From assembly GCF_003473485.1 (NCBI RefSeq), contig NC_053046.1:10116001-10180000 (forward strand): DNA of 64,000 nucleotides. Reading direction: 5' to 3'. Position 1 is the first letter of the stretch. Each line of letters opens with the position of its first letter. A program made the position numbers and the translations under genes. The notes under the pieces were generated by a model, which saw only the letters and a list, made by a program, of their open reading frames with translations, did no database searches and was not told the origin of the DNA. Shown here piece after piece: positions 10,897 through 22,918 of the stretch. The stretch is from Medicago truncatula (lineage: Eukaryota; Streptophyta; Magnoliopsida; Fabales; Fabaceae).

Positions 10897-11034
10897 TCCC
10901 CGCGAGCATAGCTCAGTTGGCAGGGACATCCATTATTATATGTAGGGGCCAAAGTTCGAACCCCGGACACCCCACTTATTCATCTTGAAAAAGGCAAATT
11001 CTAGCCATTAGGCTACTTGACCAAAAAAAAAAAA
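10897..11034 (+). mobile_element. tRNA-derived SINE, well kept
   Basis: Box A-like TAGCTCAGTTGG at 10909-10920, box B-like AGTTCGAACCCC near 10952, a conserved tail (ATTCTAGCCATTAGGCTACT) and an A-run at 11022-11034. The body is not a foldable tRNA, so this is a SINE and not a tRNA gene. Confidence 0.85.
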
Positions 11035-11829
11035 TTAAAGTGAAAAAGATAAGAACTGTTATCGTAGCAATCTCCTAATTTTTTAGGATATACCTATAAT
11101 ATCTACTTTTAATTTTTTAATTAACGATTGATATTGGTCATAATATTTTTTGGGAAACGTTAACTAATACTCTTAGTGCATTGTTTAAGTATTTAAAAAT
11201 GGTATTTTTTACATAGAAAAATGTGTAGTTATGACTTTTACATATCTTTGGCTTGTATTTTCAAGATAAAATTTCTTTTAATAGCTTCCTTAAACAATTC
11301 TCTCATGACACTCATTAGCAAAACCCCATCTTTTTATTCTTTTAGTTGGAAATATGACATTTACAAATCTAAGTAAAGTGGATGTCCATGTGAGAAGTCG
11401 ACTCACTCACTAGTGCTTTTTGTTCAAGTAAATCAGCCATTTACTGCAACATGGTGATGACCCAAAACGTGTCACAAACTTAATTAAAGCACTTTACCAA
11501 ATCCAAAAATGGAAGGGAAAAAGAAAAACAAAATCACTTTCAAGAAAACATATGGGTTTCCCTGTGAAACAATGGCAGGTCCATGAGTCTCTTTGTTATC
11601 CAGTTAGTGTTATCTTTGGGAAAGGGAATGGACCATAGAACACAAGCAACACAAACCTCCAATGTCCACTTTGTGAACCTAGGTTAACATTATCATTCTC
11701 TTTTCCAAAAATCATATTTATTTTTATGGTGTGTTTTATTGTAACAAAAGAAGTGCAATGTAGTACTTGTACATGATTATACGGGATGAGTCTCAAAAAT
11801 CATGATAAAAAAAGGAAAAAGGGGGTTTT

Positions 11830-11920
11830 GAGTCTGTCAGACAACCATGTGACCATCCCGGCCAGTTGAACAAGGACGGGAACGATCACCTACAGCTGAA
11901 GATGATGCACACATCATCCT
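11830..11920 (-). pseudogene. U3: U3 snoRNA, copy 3, truncated
   Basis: Only the 3' 91 nt remain, from box D (GTCTGA, intact) through box C, with extra substitutions. The similarity stops abruptly at 11920 and is followed by a stretch that is repeated at 11994. The 5' half (boxes A and B), USE and TATA are absent, so no U3 can be made. Confidence 0.92.
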
Positions 11921-13480
11921 GAGATGTATTAGTCTTGAGATGATTGCACCTATATTCTTTGTTTGTTTCATTTCCGTATAATTTGTTTATGCTAATGTAT
12001 TAGTCTTGAGATGATTGCATAATTTCATAGACCATTGTTGACTTGATTTATAGATGAATGGATGATAATAATTTGTTATCGAAGAGTTACTAATGTTCTA
12101 ATATAGTAGTTTCTGCAATACCATGCTACTCTTAGCACTAGTCCTTTGGCATGCTGTCAAAATTGTGCCATCTAGCTTGGTATTTTATCCCTCTAACTTT
12201 TTCTGTTGTCATTTAGAAGTGAAAAAGTAAGAGTGGGATTTTTTTTATCTGTGGGTTGAATATCATAATCAAATCACCAAGCAGACGTGATTTTACACAA
12301 ATGGGAAGGGATAATATAAGTGGCTCTTTTGGAAACCTTTGATATTTTCTCCCCGATAAGGTGAATTGATGATTGACTAGTTTTTAAATTCTATTAGTTG
12401 TCTCCTTCCTCCTAAAGCTGTTGCTTTTTATACCCTAAGTGAAATCTGATGATTGGATACAATGTTTGAAATCTTGAGATGTTTGGCAGTGGCTCAGTCT
12501 GTATACTTCGTATACTGTATGCTTAAGCATTCTGGTGCAGCATTGTATATATTTTTCTTTGAAAAGGTAGACTGGTCACCTTGTTGTGCAACGAAGATTA
12601 CTGTTTGTTTCATCTTTCATTCGAATTTGGTATTTTTGAATGAAGAATGTTATGCCTAACTGTTCATAGTGCATGCAGTGTTTCGTCTTTCATTGGTATT
12701 TGGTATTTTTTTGTTGTGTTTTGTTAAACATAAGTGCTTATACACATCTTAAACTTTTGTGAATCAGGTTCTCAGAATGCTTGTTATTTATCTGCTTTTC
12801 CTGAACCCATTCTTCACGATTCCACCATCGCCGACACCGTCTTTGTCTCCTAAAGATATTTCCAGTGAAAGGCTGCAGATGTTGAGTCAGAGAGATATTA
12901 AAAGGAATGGTGGCTAAGGGAATATGCATCACAAGGTTCTCTGTGGTGTATCCTCTTAGATGTAAGACAGATTAAATCTCTGCATTTTCTTAAGCAGGGG
13001 CATATTAAACATGAGAAAGGCATCAACACATGTTAATTTTCTTAAGCAAAAAAAGGTCAATGTTGTTAACCTTTTGAAACATAAAGGACCAACTTAAGGG
13101 GAAAAAAGACAGAGGATTAATCCGAAGTCTCTTACTGCAAACTGACAACTGTAGCTCCTTACTGTAAATTCATGCCTTGTTAATACTGTAAGTATTTTAT
13201 TAAGGATATATAGGGATAAAATTCTCCCACTCTTATCTCAACTTTTTTATCACCTGTGTTCCAACCACCAAAGGGAGAAAGAAGCCTCTGTATCTTAGTC
13301 TCTTTCTTTTAGAAGAAAAGTTTCAATGAATATTTAATGTTCTAGTTTTGAGATGTTGCAGAAAACTAAAATGATTTTAAACACATGAAATTGAAGAGAA
13401 AAGATTAAACATTTCAAATAAATGTGTGAAGGAGTGGATAGGGGAAACATGTGAGAACGGGTGGGTGACATGTGAGAACA
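11921..13480. other. Spacer between U3 remnant and U5 copy 3
   Basis: Duplicated non-coding sequence shared with units A (12425-12560 resembles 5970-6080) and B (11990-12420). No gene was recognised. Confidence 0.6.
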
Positions 13481-13497
13481 GGTGCGTGTCTGATAAA

Positions 13498-13546
13498 GTC
13501 CCACATCGCCCAATTCATAAACTAAACTATGCAGCTTGCATATAAA
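13498..13546 (+). promoter_or_regulatory. U5 copy 3 promoter (USE + TATA)
   Basis: GTCCCACATCG at 13498-13508 and TATAAA at 13541-13546, gap 32 bp (Pol II class). Confidence 0.93.
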
Positions 13547-13573
13547 AAGATAGAACCTCTCCTTGTAAAGATC

Positions 13574-13697
13574 ACGGAGCCGTGTGATGATCACATAGCG
13601 AACTATTCTTTCGCCTTTTACTAAAGAATACCGTGTGAGCGTCACAATTAGCGGCATACGCTAGTTTTTGGAAGAGTCCTCTTTATGGAGGGCTCTG
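13574..13697 (+). ncRNA. U5: U5 spliceosomal snRNA, copy 3
   Basis: 124 nt, ACGGAGCCGUG start, loop CGCCUUUUACU, Sm site AGUUUUUGGA, and a perfect 3' hairpin (AGAGUCCUC/GAGGGCUCU). It is the closest to a consensus of the three copies and looks functional. Confidence 0.96.
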
Positions 13698-13711
13698 CAA
13701 TTTTAGTTAAA
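13698..13711 (+). terminator. 3' box of U5 copy 3
   Basis: CAATTTTAGTTAAA fits CA(N)5AGTNNAA immediately after the hairpin. Confidence 0.85.
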
Positions 13712-14139
13712 TTTTTTAATGGCATTTGTTTGTATTTGAAAGAGTCATATCTAAGGAGTGGCTTTGCAATTTTAGTTCAGTATTGATGTCTTAGAATTCA
13801 TCGCTCGATTGTGTAGAAAAGTACGTAAGGCTGATTTCTTTAGTTATATTTTAGTTTAAAATATTTCTTATTAAAAGTGAAATTAGATATGAAGGAATTA
13901 ATTATTCAAGTGGATTCAATTGCACAACACAAATTTGCATGCTAATGTGTTTCTGGAGGAGTGTGACTCACGACAAAAACAACATACTACATTAAATTTT
14001 TAACATTTTTAAATGTATTTTTGTTAAAATAAAATAAAAAATATTAATAAGTATTCATTTATCATCATTATCTACAAACACTCAGATTTTTTTGAAACAA
14101 AATCTCTATTTTTACTGTCATCCCCAAAACCGTCCCTTT

Positions 14140-14280
14140 CTTTTTTTTTTTTTTTTTTTATTTTATAGATAGATGAAATGGCAAAGCCATTATAAACTCA
14201 CACAAGTGGAGGTACCGAGGTTCGAACCTCGGTCATGACATCCGGCCTAACAATATCGACATTTTTGCCTCAAACTTAGA
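14140..14280 (-). mobile_element. tRNA-derived SINE (minus strand)
   Basis: It starts with a T-run (poly-A on minus). GAGGTTCGAACCTC is box B, and the segment GGCAAAGCCATTATAAACTC is shared with the element at 58424-58552. Confidence 0.75.
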
Positions 14281-14876
14281 CTTAGTGTCCCATTACTCCG
14301 AGTTTGTTTGATTTCAATTTCGAAAACTTATAATGTGCCAACGAACTGAAATATATAACTTTTTACGTAAAGGGCAATCTCGTACTAGAGATTGGTTTTG
14401 CAACATGAATTCTAATCTGTCATCAGATATAGCAAAAGCCAACCATTATTTCAGGACATTCTTTTCAAATATTATCGGTAAGACCTATGTTGCCTTTGAA
14501 AAAATGTTGACAATAAATCCAACACGATGTGACTTCAATGAAAATCAGTCATGTGTACATAGTTGGTACACATGGCTGATTTTCATTGGCTTAAGGATTA
14601 ATTATCCATATTTTTTCAGAAGCAATCTAGAATTTTCCAATACAGGAGATGGTCTTGTAATAGTCTTGAAAAAACAGATAAACCTAACGAAAATAAGTCA
14701 ACGCCTTTTTCACATTATTATTTCTATTTAATGACCCTGCAGGAGATGGTCTTTTGTTACATGCAATACAATAAAATACATGGCCCCAATTACATTTACC
14801 AACCTCCATCCACAAAAGAAGATAACAGAAAATACATAAATAAACTGATGCTACATGGGATGATAATAAGGCCTTA

Positions 14877-17800
14877 TCAAACAATTTTTAACTCAAGCTT
14901 TGGATAGCCAGCCCGAGCTTTGTGCCGTTCGAAGAGATCTTGAAGTGCTTCCACAAACTGACTGTGTATCTTGGCAATCTAAAAGCAGGTTCAAATAAGC
15001 CAGTATTTTTTGTCAGCTGAACCATCAACATTTGCATATATATTCATGACACAGTATCAAGAATTTCCATCTAGAAACAGTTCCATGTTGGTTGAGAAAT
15101 GATATATTGACAACCTTTTGGTTGTCCAACATCGTATATCTATACCGTATAGATACTATGTCATTTTTTAATTAGTTGTTTCTCTCTCTTATAGTCACAT
15201 CAATAGTTATAATTGATGTATTTTTATACTAGTTGTTCAAAAGTTGTTGATTTTTAGATGTTCATATAACATTACTCTTTACATTTTTGTAATAGCTCTT
15301 GATTATGAAAGTATATTGCATGTTACTTATCGAAGCTGAGAATAAGACATGTAAGTTTCTTATAGAACTACTCCAAACTATAACTACCATCGTGAAAACT
15401 AGTTAACGAGAAATAAAATTGAGAATCCTTGTTTAAACATAAAAATGCTTTAAGAATGTGCATATACCTCCTCCGTGGTTGGTTCTGGATTTTTCTCGAG
15501 CACAATTGGCCTACCCACCACCACATGCATTGGATGTCTGAACGGTACCGGGGATCTGAAAAAGGAGATGAGATGATTTGTTTAACAAATATGAAATTAA
15601 AAGTTCTAAAGATGATCAAACTTTGATGCTAACTATTGTTTAGGCTCTGGTTGCACAATAATTGACTACTCTACTCAAATCAACTATTCTGAGCGAAATA
15701 AGTTTCTAAAAGTAAGAGCTTGCCAGTTACGATTAAAAGTGATAACTGAACGGAAAAGGCAGGCATCCTGAACAACATCAATTGAATCCAATTTCTCCAA
15801 TTACATGTTTTAGCAAATAGTTTAAGCTTATTTCCACCAAAAACTGACCTATTTTAACTATTGTTTCTAATTTCTATATTAGGTGTCGATCCTTTTTTGT
15901 GATAATGTGTGTGTAGGTAGCATTTTGAATGTGGAAGGCACGGTTCAAAAAGTTAAAGATCTTTTACTAAATTAATCCATCCTCTTCAATAAATTGACGC
16001 ATAAAAGAATCACGCACCCGAAGATACCCCAAAAACATATTGGGGTGAACTTAATCGCCCTAGAGAAGTTCAGAAACAACTTTCCATCTGGTTTCCACCA
16101 CTTATAGATATCTGACTGTATCAAAGTTACACCAAAAAGGATAGTTATCTTAAACTTATGAGAATACATCACAGTAAAACAAAAACAAATAAGCAAAGAA
16201 AATATAGTTAGCAGATCCAAAAGTGACATGCAAGTAGATTTCATAATAGTTTCACTTTTGTAAATCTGACATGTGAAGTCAAAATAAAGGTGCACCAGTG
16301 TAAGGCTTCCACATGAATGTAAGATTAAGAGATGAAATAAGTACCTGACCAAAGCAGAAAACAGGAACCAAGGGATGACCCTTCTCCAATGCTATGCGGA
16401 CAAAACCTCTTCTTGCCTTAAGGTAAGCTATCTATAAAGTAAAGTGTTCAAGTTATCCTGTTAACATCTATGAAACTGAATATATAATGACATAAGGAGG
16501 TCATTCTTACTAGATGCTAGAAATAGAATAAAATGGGCTGAATGGTTTCTGGTTATTGATCTTAAAACTCCAACTAAACAAAAGAACGGAATTCATTTTC
16601 CTCCATCTTAATTTAAAATAGATATGAAATATCATAGGAAAAAAATTAATGTAATTGAAATTCAAAACACGTGCAATTCACAAATGAGCTGAAGTGATTT
16701 AATAGCAAAACAAATTCCTGCACAGATGTACTATTGAAATTTGTATCAACAACAATCCTATATCTGGAGGAAATGAACACTTTAATTTATTATCATAAGA
16801 AAATAAGTATCATAAGGCAGGTCAAAGAAAGAGAAAAATCACATGAGCATTGAGTAAGATGAGGGCAAAAAGCAATGCACCTCGGAACCACGCTGCATGA
16901 GAAATGTCTCTTGAACTCCACCAGGTATTAAAATGCAACTATAACCAGCAGCTAACAGGGAGATAAAATTTTTCCTTGTTGCTGGTGTAAGACCCAACCA
17001 TGTCCATATGTGTCTTAAAAATGGTGTGTAGAACACCTATCATTGAAATGCAAAGAGAAAAACTTGTAAAGGAAATCTCAGTAATTATTAGTAATCATTA
17101 TTCATTAGTGCCTCAAGCAAAAGTTTTACCGCACTGCTAGCAAGAACTTTAACTTTTGGAATAGGCATGAAACCTGTGTTGTCAGCTAGTGCAATAACGC
17201 CAATTGGCAAAACTGAATGTGGTTCATAACCAAAAACTGCATATTTGTTCCACTGTTGTTACTATCAATGAGCAACTAACAAGAAGATACACCAAAAAAG
17301 TATAACCAATGATTTATTAATAATATAGGCCAAATTGCAAATATAATAAAATCGAGTTTGAAACCTATTTCCAACAGAAAAATACCACAATAACTAGGAC
17401 AACTAGAGAAACTGAAGTAAAAGTTACTTTGATTTGGTAAAAAAAAACAATTATAGAAAACTATGAATTTCATGCGGCTAAAATAATGGGGAAATATAAA
17501 GCTTATTGTAAATTGTACTAATTACATGTTACATATAAGGAAAACTCCAGCAACTAAGAAGGGCCGAACAACATGCACAGTTAAAGCTCGTAAATCTAGT
17601 TTCTGATTTGGACCAAGGTTAAGCAAGAATTAATTCAGCACGGCAGCTATCAGTCATATTTGGGGTTTTCACAAAAAGTAGTTATGCGGAAATGCCAATC
17701 CTAATAATTAAAATACAGAGTAAAAATTAACGGCCAACATTAAGTTGGTATACATCAACATAAAAGGAATCCAATTGAGCGACAAAAACAAATACCAGAG

Positions 17801-18923
17801 TAAAAATCTCATGAACTTCAACTGATCCTCATTGTTGGTTATAGTGCTAATTTATTTATGTTTTTTAAAAAGGTCTCATATAGATTACATTAAACACTCA
17901 AGGAAGAAGAATGGATTGTTATATTAAACACCCAAAAAATGAGTACATAAAGAAGAAAAAGACACTTCTCTAGTCTACTGCTTCATAGAGAAGCTGAAGA
18001 GAAAAGAGGTAAGTTGTACACTAAGCTTGATGTTTTATGCTTACAGATATTATAATTACTACATCAAGCATTACCGATCAGACTAAATTAGCACTTAAGC
18101 TTCATTTTCAGTTTAACTTTTACTCAATAGTCAAACTTTCCACAGTCTTAACTCTTCACTAACCTCCCATTCTAGGAAATGATTATCCAAATCTACATTT
18201 ACCTAACCGATGTTAATTTTCTTTCTAAACCAAAGCCTATAAACATAACAACTACATCAATCAAATAAAACATACAAAACAATGTTTCCAAATTCGTTTC
18301 TTTTCCCAATTTATCTTGTCATTTCAATAAAACAACATAATTCATGTAAAACAAAATAACAGAAACAACCCAATTATCATTTTTTAGGTTTAAAGAACAA
18401 ACCATAAGCACGATTAGGATCAAATGCTTTTATATCCTCTACATGAAGCGTAATCGGAAAGTAACTACACGCATGCTTGCATATGTACCTGAAAATGAAA
18501 TATACCGAAACAAAAAAAAAACACTTTTTACACATAGGAAAAAGTAAAAAGCTCAAATTTCACGTCACGAAAAAGCAAATACACAATAAAAACGAAAATC
18601 TACCTAGATAATCTTCTACCAAATTTGCTCTTAGCGTCCACTGGAATCACCATGCAAATTAATAGAAAACCTAAAACCCTAACACACAAAAATTCAACAA
18701 AATTATGAAAATAAAAAAAAAGGATAATAATAATGAGAGAGAGAGAGAGAACGAACAAGAGATATTTGGAGAGAGGAAGGAAGAGTAAAGCGAAGAGGAT
18801 TATTGCGATGTTGAAGTGAATGGATCCAAGCCATAACGATAATGCAAGAATTGAGCGAAAGGTGTTTGAAGAATCGCTGAATTCTTCTTTTCCGTTGAAG
18901 ACTTTCTCCGTCGCCGTCGTCAT
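14877..18923 (-). CDS. DGAT2: Diacylglycerol O-acyltransferase 2 (DGAT2)
   Basis: Nine exons: 18757-18923, 18604-18678, 18403-18488, 17130-17236, 16881-17036, 16345-16431, 16018-16115, 15468-15555 and 14877-14978; 321 codons plus TGA, close to the usual plant length (about 315-330). Seen: N-terminal pair of hydrophobic segments (about 21-65), the plant active-site motif YEPHS (113-117), [15 protein letters not shown] (147-161), PGGVQE (183-188), RRGFVRIA (204-211), YKWWKPD and the C-terminal end ELKIV. Known: DGAT2 is an ER-membrane enzyme that transfers an acyl group from acyl-CoA to diacylglycerol, the last step of triacylglycerol synthesis, and is unrelated in fold to DGAT1. All key blocks are present. 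The start is the ATG of [11 protein letters not shown]. Upstream sequence is rich in ACGT-core motifs. Confidence 0.97.
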
Positions 18924-19070
18924 TCTCCGATAAACAGAGTGTGCGACGGAAAACGGTGTCGTATTGGAGAAACACGCGAATGGCGAGGGAAAATGTGAAG
19001 AGGGAGTGATTTGTAATTCGCGGGAAGAGTGAGGGGTAAAAGGGTCGTTTGATAGAAGAAGAAAAGTGAG

Positions 19071-19295
19071 TTACGGCACGTGAGTGTGATAGTATATTAG
19101 GAGTGATCGAGTGTGGTGAGCTGTTACGTGTCGACATGGATGACACGTGGCTGTTTGTGATTAATTGAAGTTGTTGTTTGGATTTGGGATCTAAATTCAA
19201 TGCTAGTAACGTGGTTTGGTTGATTGATTGATTCAGTGAACTGACAGAAACATAAGATGTTGCTGTTACGTGCATCTAAGTACGATAACGTCATG
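19071..19295 (-). promoter_or_regulatory. Cluster of ACGT-core elements upstream of DGAT2
   Basis: Six ACGT cores lie 150-370 bp before the DGAT2 ATG: CACGTG at 19077-19082, ACGT at 19126, GACACGTGGC at 19142-19151 (textbook ABRE/G-box), ACGT at 19209, 19268 and 19288 (AACGTCA). Such clusters bind bZIP factors in abscisic-acid and seed-maturation responses. The binding is inferred. Confidence 0.6.
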
Positions 19296-19559
19296 CATTC
19301 TGGCTGAAATAGCATGTATGTAATTTTTTTTGTTATAAGACTAAACAAAAACAAATGAAAAAGAAATAAGAGAAAGAAAAACTAGAGCCTAAGGAAGAAA
19401 GTTTCCTACTCATTCCCCGGTGGAGCCACAATTATTATAAAGTCTGAGTAAAAAAAATTGCAAGCAAATAATTAAAAAATCTAAAGAAATTGTCTAATTT
19501 ATTGGGGTTTATATAAGAAATCCAGAGGAATTTACATAAAAAATTGCAAAAAAATTGGG

Positions 19560-20720
19560 CCGGAGCCCGGGATCGCTGGGCGGTGAAACCGCCACTAAAC
19601 ACGTCGGTTTTGAGCGGTGAGAGGAGGTCGACTGGAGGTGATGAATGTATGACTAAATCAACCTCTGAAGAAACTCCTAATTTAATCGGGAAGTCATCAC
19701 ATTGATTTTTCTCATTTGAGAATATGATGAAGAGAGAAGTTTTGATCGGCTAACAAATTCTTAATATCTTGAATTAAGACAGCGTAGATGTGATACCACA
19801 GAGTGTCACCCAAGATGAGATTGATGAGAAAACTAAATCATCAATATCCATTTTGATAGCCTTGATAGCCGGTAACATGCCATGGTAAATTGTTGTGAGC
19901 TCTACTAGGAGGATATCATTTGAGTTTGGGATGAAGTCCGAAGAGCCTAAGAGGTAAAAACATGCACTATTGCGGAGGACACCACCATAACGTTGAGAAT
20001 GGAACCAAAGTGATTACTGTTGTTCCATTTAATTAGGAGGTCTGAATGAGCTGCACTACCGTCTCTTTCGAAGCCCAAACTGATTGCATTTCCTGTTGAA
20101 CTATGGAAGTTGTTGCAAAGACGAGTCAGAGACCATGTTTCATAATTAAGGCACACTAGGTTTCGATGCCTCCAAACCCACCAAAGACCAGCAAGAAAGA
20201 TAGTGGAACGAGAGTCTAGAGTGTCAAATTTGATCCAACCATACACATAAGTGGCAGAGGAAAAGTCGTTACGTGAGAATCCAATTTTTTTGCCAAATGT
20301 TACTAGAAAACTGACAATCACGAACACATTGAAGGAAAGTTTCATCATGATCTTAACATCGAGTATAGGTGGGCGAGAGAGCTATGTTCCTATGATGAAG
20401 CAAAGATAAGGTAGGAGAAGCATTGTGACAAGTAAACCATACGAGAAATTTATATTTTTCCAGAACCTGCAACCTCCATATCCAAGACCAAGAAAAGTGA
20501 GTATTGGAATTGGCTCCTGTCTCCGTGAGGGAGAGCAGCCAGGCGTATCCACTTTTTTACTGTAGGTGCCATTTTTATTTTGAGCCCAGATTAAAGCATC
20601 TTCAATGGGGGCGTTAAACTGGATATGAGTATTATTGATGTAATTTACAACTGTTGAAGGGAGATTCGTGTATAGCGCTTGAGTACGATTACCATTAGCG
20701 GAGAAAACATCTTGACAAAT
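19560..20720 (-). mobile_element. LINE (L1-type) remnant: zinc-knuckle RT tail and RNase H
   Basis: On minus, 20350-20500 reads KYKFLVWFTCHNA then TLSLLHHRNIA, the zf-RVT region after an L1 reverse transcriptase. 19947-20348 keeps IFLAGLWWVWRHRN, and 19790-19945 reads an RNase H piece (IPNSNDILLVELTTIYHGML). Frames change between blocks and stops are present, so it is dead. The 5' part, including most of the RT, is missing, as is typical of 5'-truncated LINEs. Confidence 0.8.
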
Positions 20721-20759
20721 AAATGTAAATATTTATCTTGATTGAAATTAAAACTTTGG

Positions 20760-22518
20760 TTTGCCGCATTATAAAAGTTTAACATCTTCGACTAAACTCA
20801 ACATCTGCTGTTGGTAGATTCATCTTATCCTATACTTATCACTGCCAGAAACTATAACCTCCGTCCCAAATTATAAGATCCATTTGAATTTTTTTGTCTC
20901 TTTTTATAAGATTCTTTTGGTATTTCCAAATACATTAATTAATTCTTTACCATCATACCATTATTTATTTTATATCTTTTTTCTTCAATCAACTTTAAAT
21001 ACTATGCTGAAAAACATGCGCCAACCCTCCCTCTTAAATGATAAAATTGTAAAAACAATAGTTATTACAAACAAATTTATTACCACTTTCAATTTTTTTA
21101 ATTCTGTTATTTATTTTTTGAGAAAAATTTCTGTTATTTTTTTAAAAGGGACCTATATGTAGAGTGAGAGAATGTAGTATTATTTTAGATGATGGGAGGG
21201 GTTCTCACTAACTTGCAAGCTCAAAATAGGTATACTCTTACTTTTATACAACAAAGTTGATTGAGTTAATGCGGCTTGTCTATTTATCTATCTTAAGAAA
21301 ATGATTTCTTCTGATATGACATAACAAAATTTCATACATTTGATTTTCGTCATTTTTTCTATATCCTTACAATAGCACTTCATTTAATGCTAAGATACCT
21401 ATATTTTTTAATAGAAGATATTTAAGGTGGAGATGATATCCAGTTTATGATAAGGAGGATTTTAGGTTCAACGATCACTTAAAAATAAATTCAGTTCATG
21501 ACAAGGAGGATTTTAGGCTCAACGATCACTTAAAAATAAATTTATATTTACATCACTTTAAAGGTACTAACATAGCTCAGATCTAAAAATTCATAGTCTA
21601 AGACATATTTTTACCATTAGATCAAACTCATAAAGTTATTATTGTTGTTTGTACTTGGAGACTACTTTCTTGAATTTGAGCGGCCACGATTGTTGACACA
21701 AAAACTCTCCCTCAATTTTTTTTTTAAAATTTTTGGTAAAACTTTTACCTCTTACAAAAAAATACCACAATAAATCCATCTTTTAATATAATTCAATAAA
21801 ATTTAAAATTAACAACAATTCTTCACGAATTTAATAATCTCACAAGTCAATTGATTAATTTGTATCTTACTATAAATTATTAAACGTTGTGCTGACATAC
21901 TCAGGACTATATGAGTGAAGTATAAGGATCTTTTATTAATCCTTTCAACCTTAATTATTGTTTAGAGAAAAAGACAGTATATGATAAGCGTGAATCTATA
22001 TGATTACGTGAGATGCAAGATAGGAACTGTGAAAAGGAAAATACAAGAGATAGAAAACTACATATAAAAACATTGGTTGAATTTCGACGTATATATTATG
22101 CCCAATTGCTTTTCGTAATGGTCAACATATTCTAACAAGATCCAAAGACATTTGTTGGTTTGGAATTGGATCGTGTTTAGAATCTTAGGTAGGGACTTGG
22201 ATCCTCTCCAGCGACAATTCACTGATGCTCCGCAGTGAAAATCTGAACCTTTAATTACCCTTTTAATAATTATAAATGCTTGCAATTAAAAAAATTGAAC
22301 GGAGAGGATCTCATTGGACTCTCTGGAGAGAATCCCCTAAGATGGTACATATTCAACCATGAAATTTCCCACATCAAATTGTGAATTTTCAATAGAAAAG
22401 GTCCTTTCTTAGTGGTTTAAATATCTTGCTTAGGGTTAGAATCTTGTCTATTTAAATAACACTTGTATTTGAAGAGATATGAACACAATAATATATTATA
22501 TTATTATGTTTAGGGAGT
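20760..22518. other. Intergenic with repeat scraps
   Basis: CTCCGTCCCAAATTATAAG at about 20861 is one end of a Stowaway-like element whose other end is not seen. A 51-bp tandem pair lies at 21441-21542. 22190-22340 has paired ggatcctctccagcg / ctctggagagaatcc ends that suggest a small MITE. No gene was recognised. Confidence 0.5.
21441..21542 (+). repeat. 51-bp tandem duplication
   Basis: Two adjacent 51-bp copies, starting CAGTTTATGATAAGGAGGAT and CAGTTCATGACAAGGAGGAT, with a few substitutions. Function unknown. Confidence 0.85.
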
Positions 22519-22918
22519 TTCTATGGTACACCTCATAAATTGAGGTGTACTGATATTCTGCTTCATAAATTTATAAATTAATGATCATTTTATGAAATAA
22601 GTTGTTATTTGTCATTATTTATATTTTAGAAAACACCATCTCATGAGGAAAAAAAACATCATTTCATTGTTTATATGAATTATATTAAATTTTTAACATT
22701 TTCTCATAAAAAATAATCAATATTCTTCATTATGAGCAATAAAAATTCAAAAAAAGTAAATTTTATTTCATCGACGCTTTTGGTAAATAAGATTTAATTA
22801 TTATAATTGTCAATGATAGAAAATAATTATTTTTCCTTCAAAAAACAATCAGTTTAATTATTATTTTAATGTTTGGTGTACCGGTACACTTAAAATATTA
22901 GGTGTACCATAAAATTTG
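22519..22918. mobile_element. MITE with ATGGTACACCT ends
   Basis: The left end ATGGTACACCTCATAAATTG and the reverse-complemented right end ATGGTACACCTAATATTTTA are inverted copies. The interior is AT-rich and non-coding. Superfamily not assigned. Confidence 0.6.

Larger units (their letters stand above)
11440..13711. repeat. snRNA repeat unit C (U3 remnant / U5 plus)
   Basis: Third unit. 11450-11830 matches 4770-5210 of unit A. 11990-12420 matches 8505-8940, and 13185-13711 matches 9766-10298 of unit B. It therefore mixes sequence found in A and B, with the U3 5' half and its promoter missing. Confidence 0.7.

Noticed and set aside
10900-10970. tRNA-like box A and box B on plus (also at 14215 and 58490 on minus)
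   Set aside because: No cloverleaf or acceptor stem closes around the boxes, and each is followed by a shared non-tRNA tail and an A-run. They are SINEs, not tRNA genes.
18703-19275. 190-codon minus-strand frame over the DGAT2 start
   Set aside because: Composition is low-complexity and it runs through the DGAT2 first exon in another frame and its intron; shadow.
22360-22490. TTCCCACATCAAATTGTGAA, similar to an snRNA upstream element
   Set aside because: The core is not a full RTCCCACATCG match, there is no TATA at 24 or 32 bp and no snRNA follows. The wording fits a small repeat.
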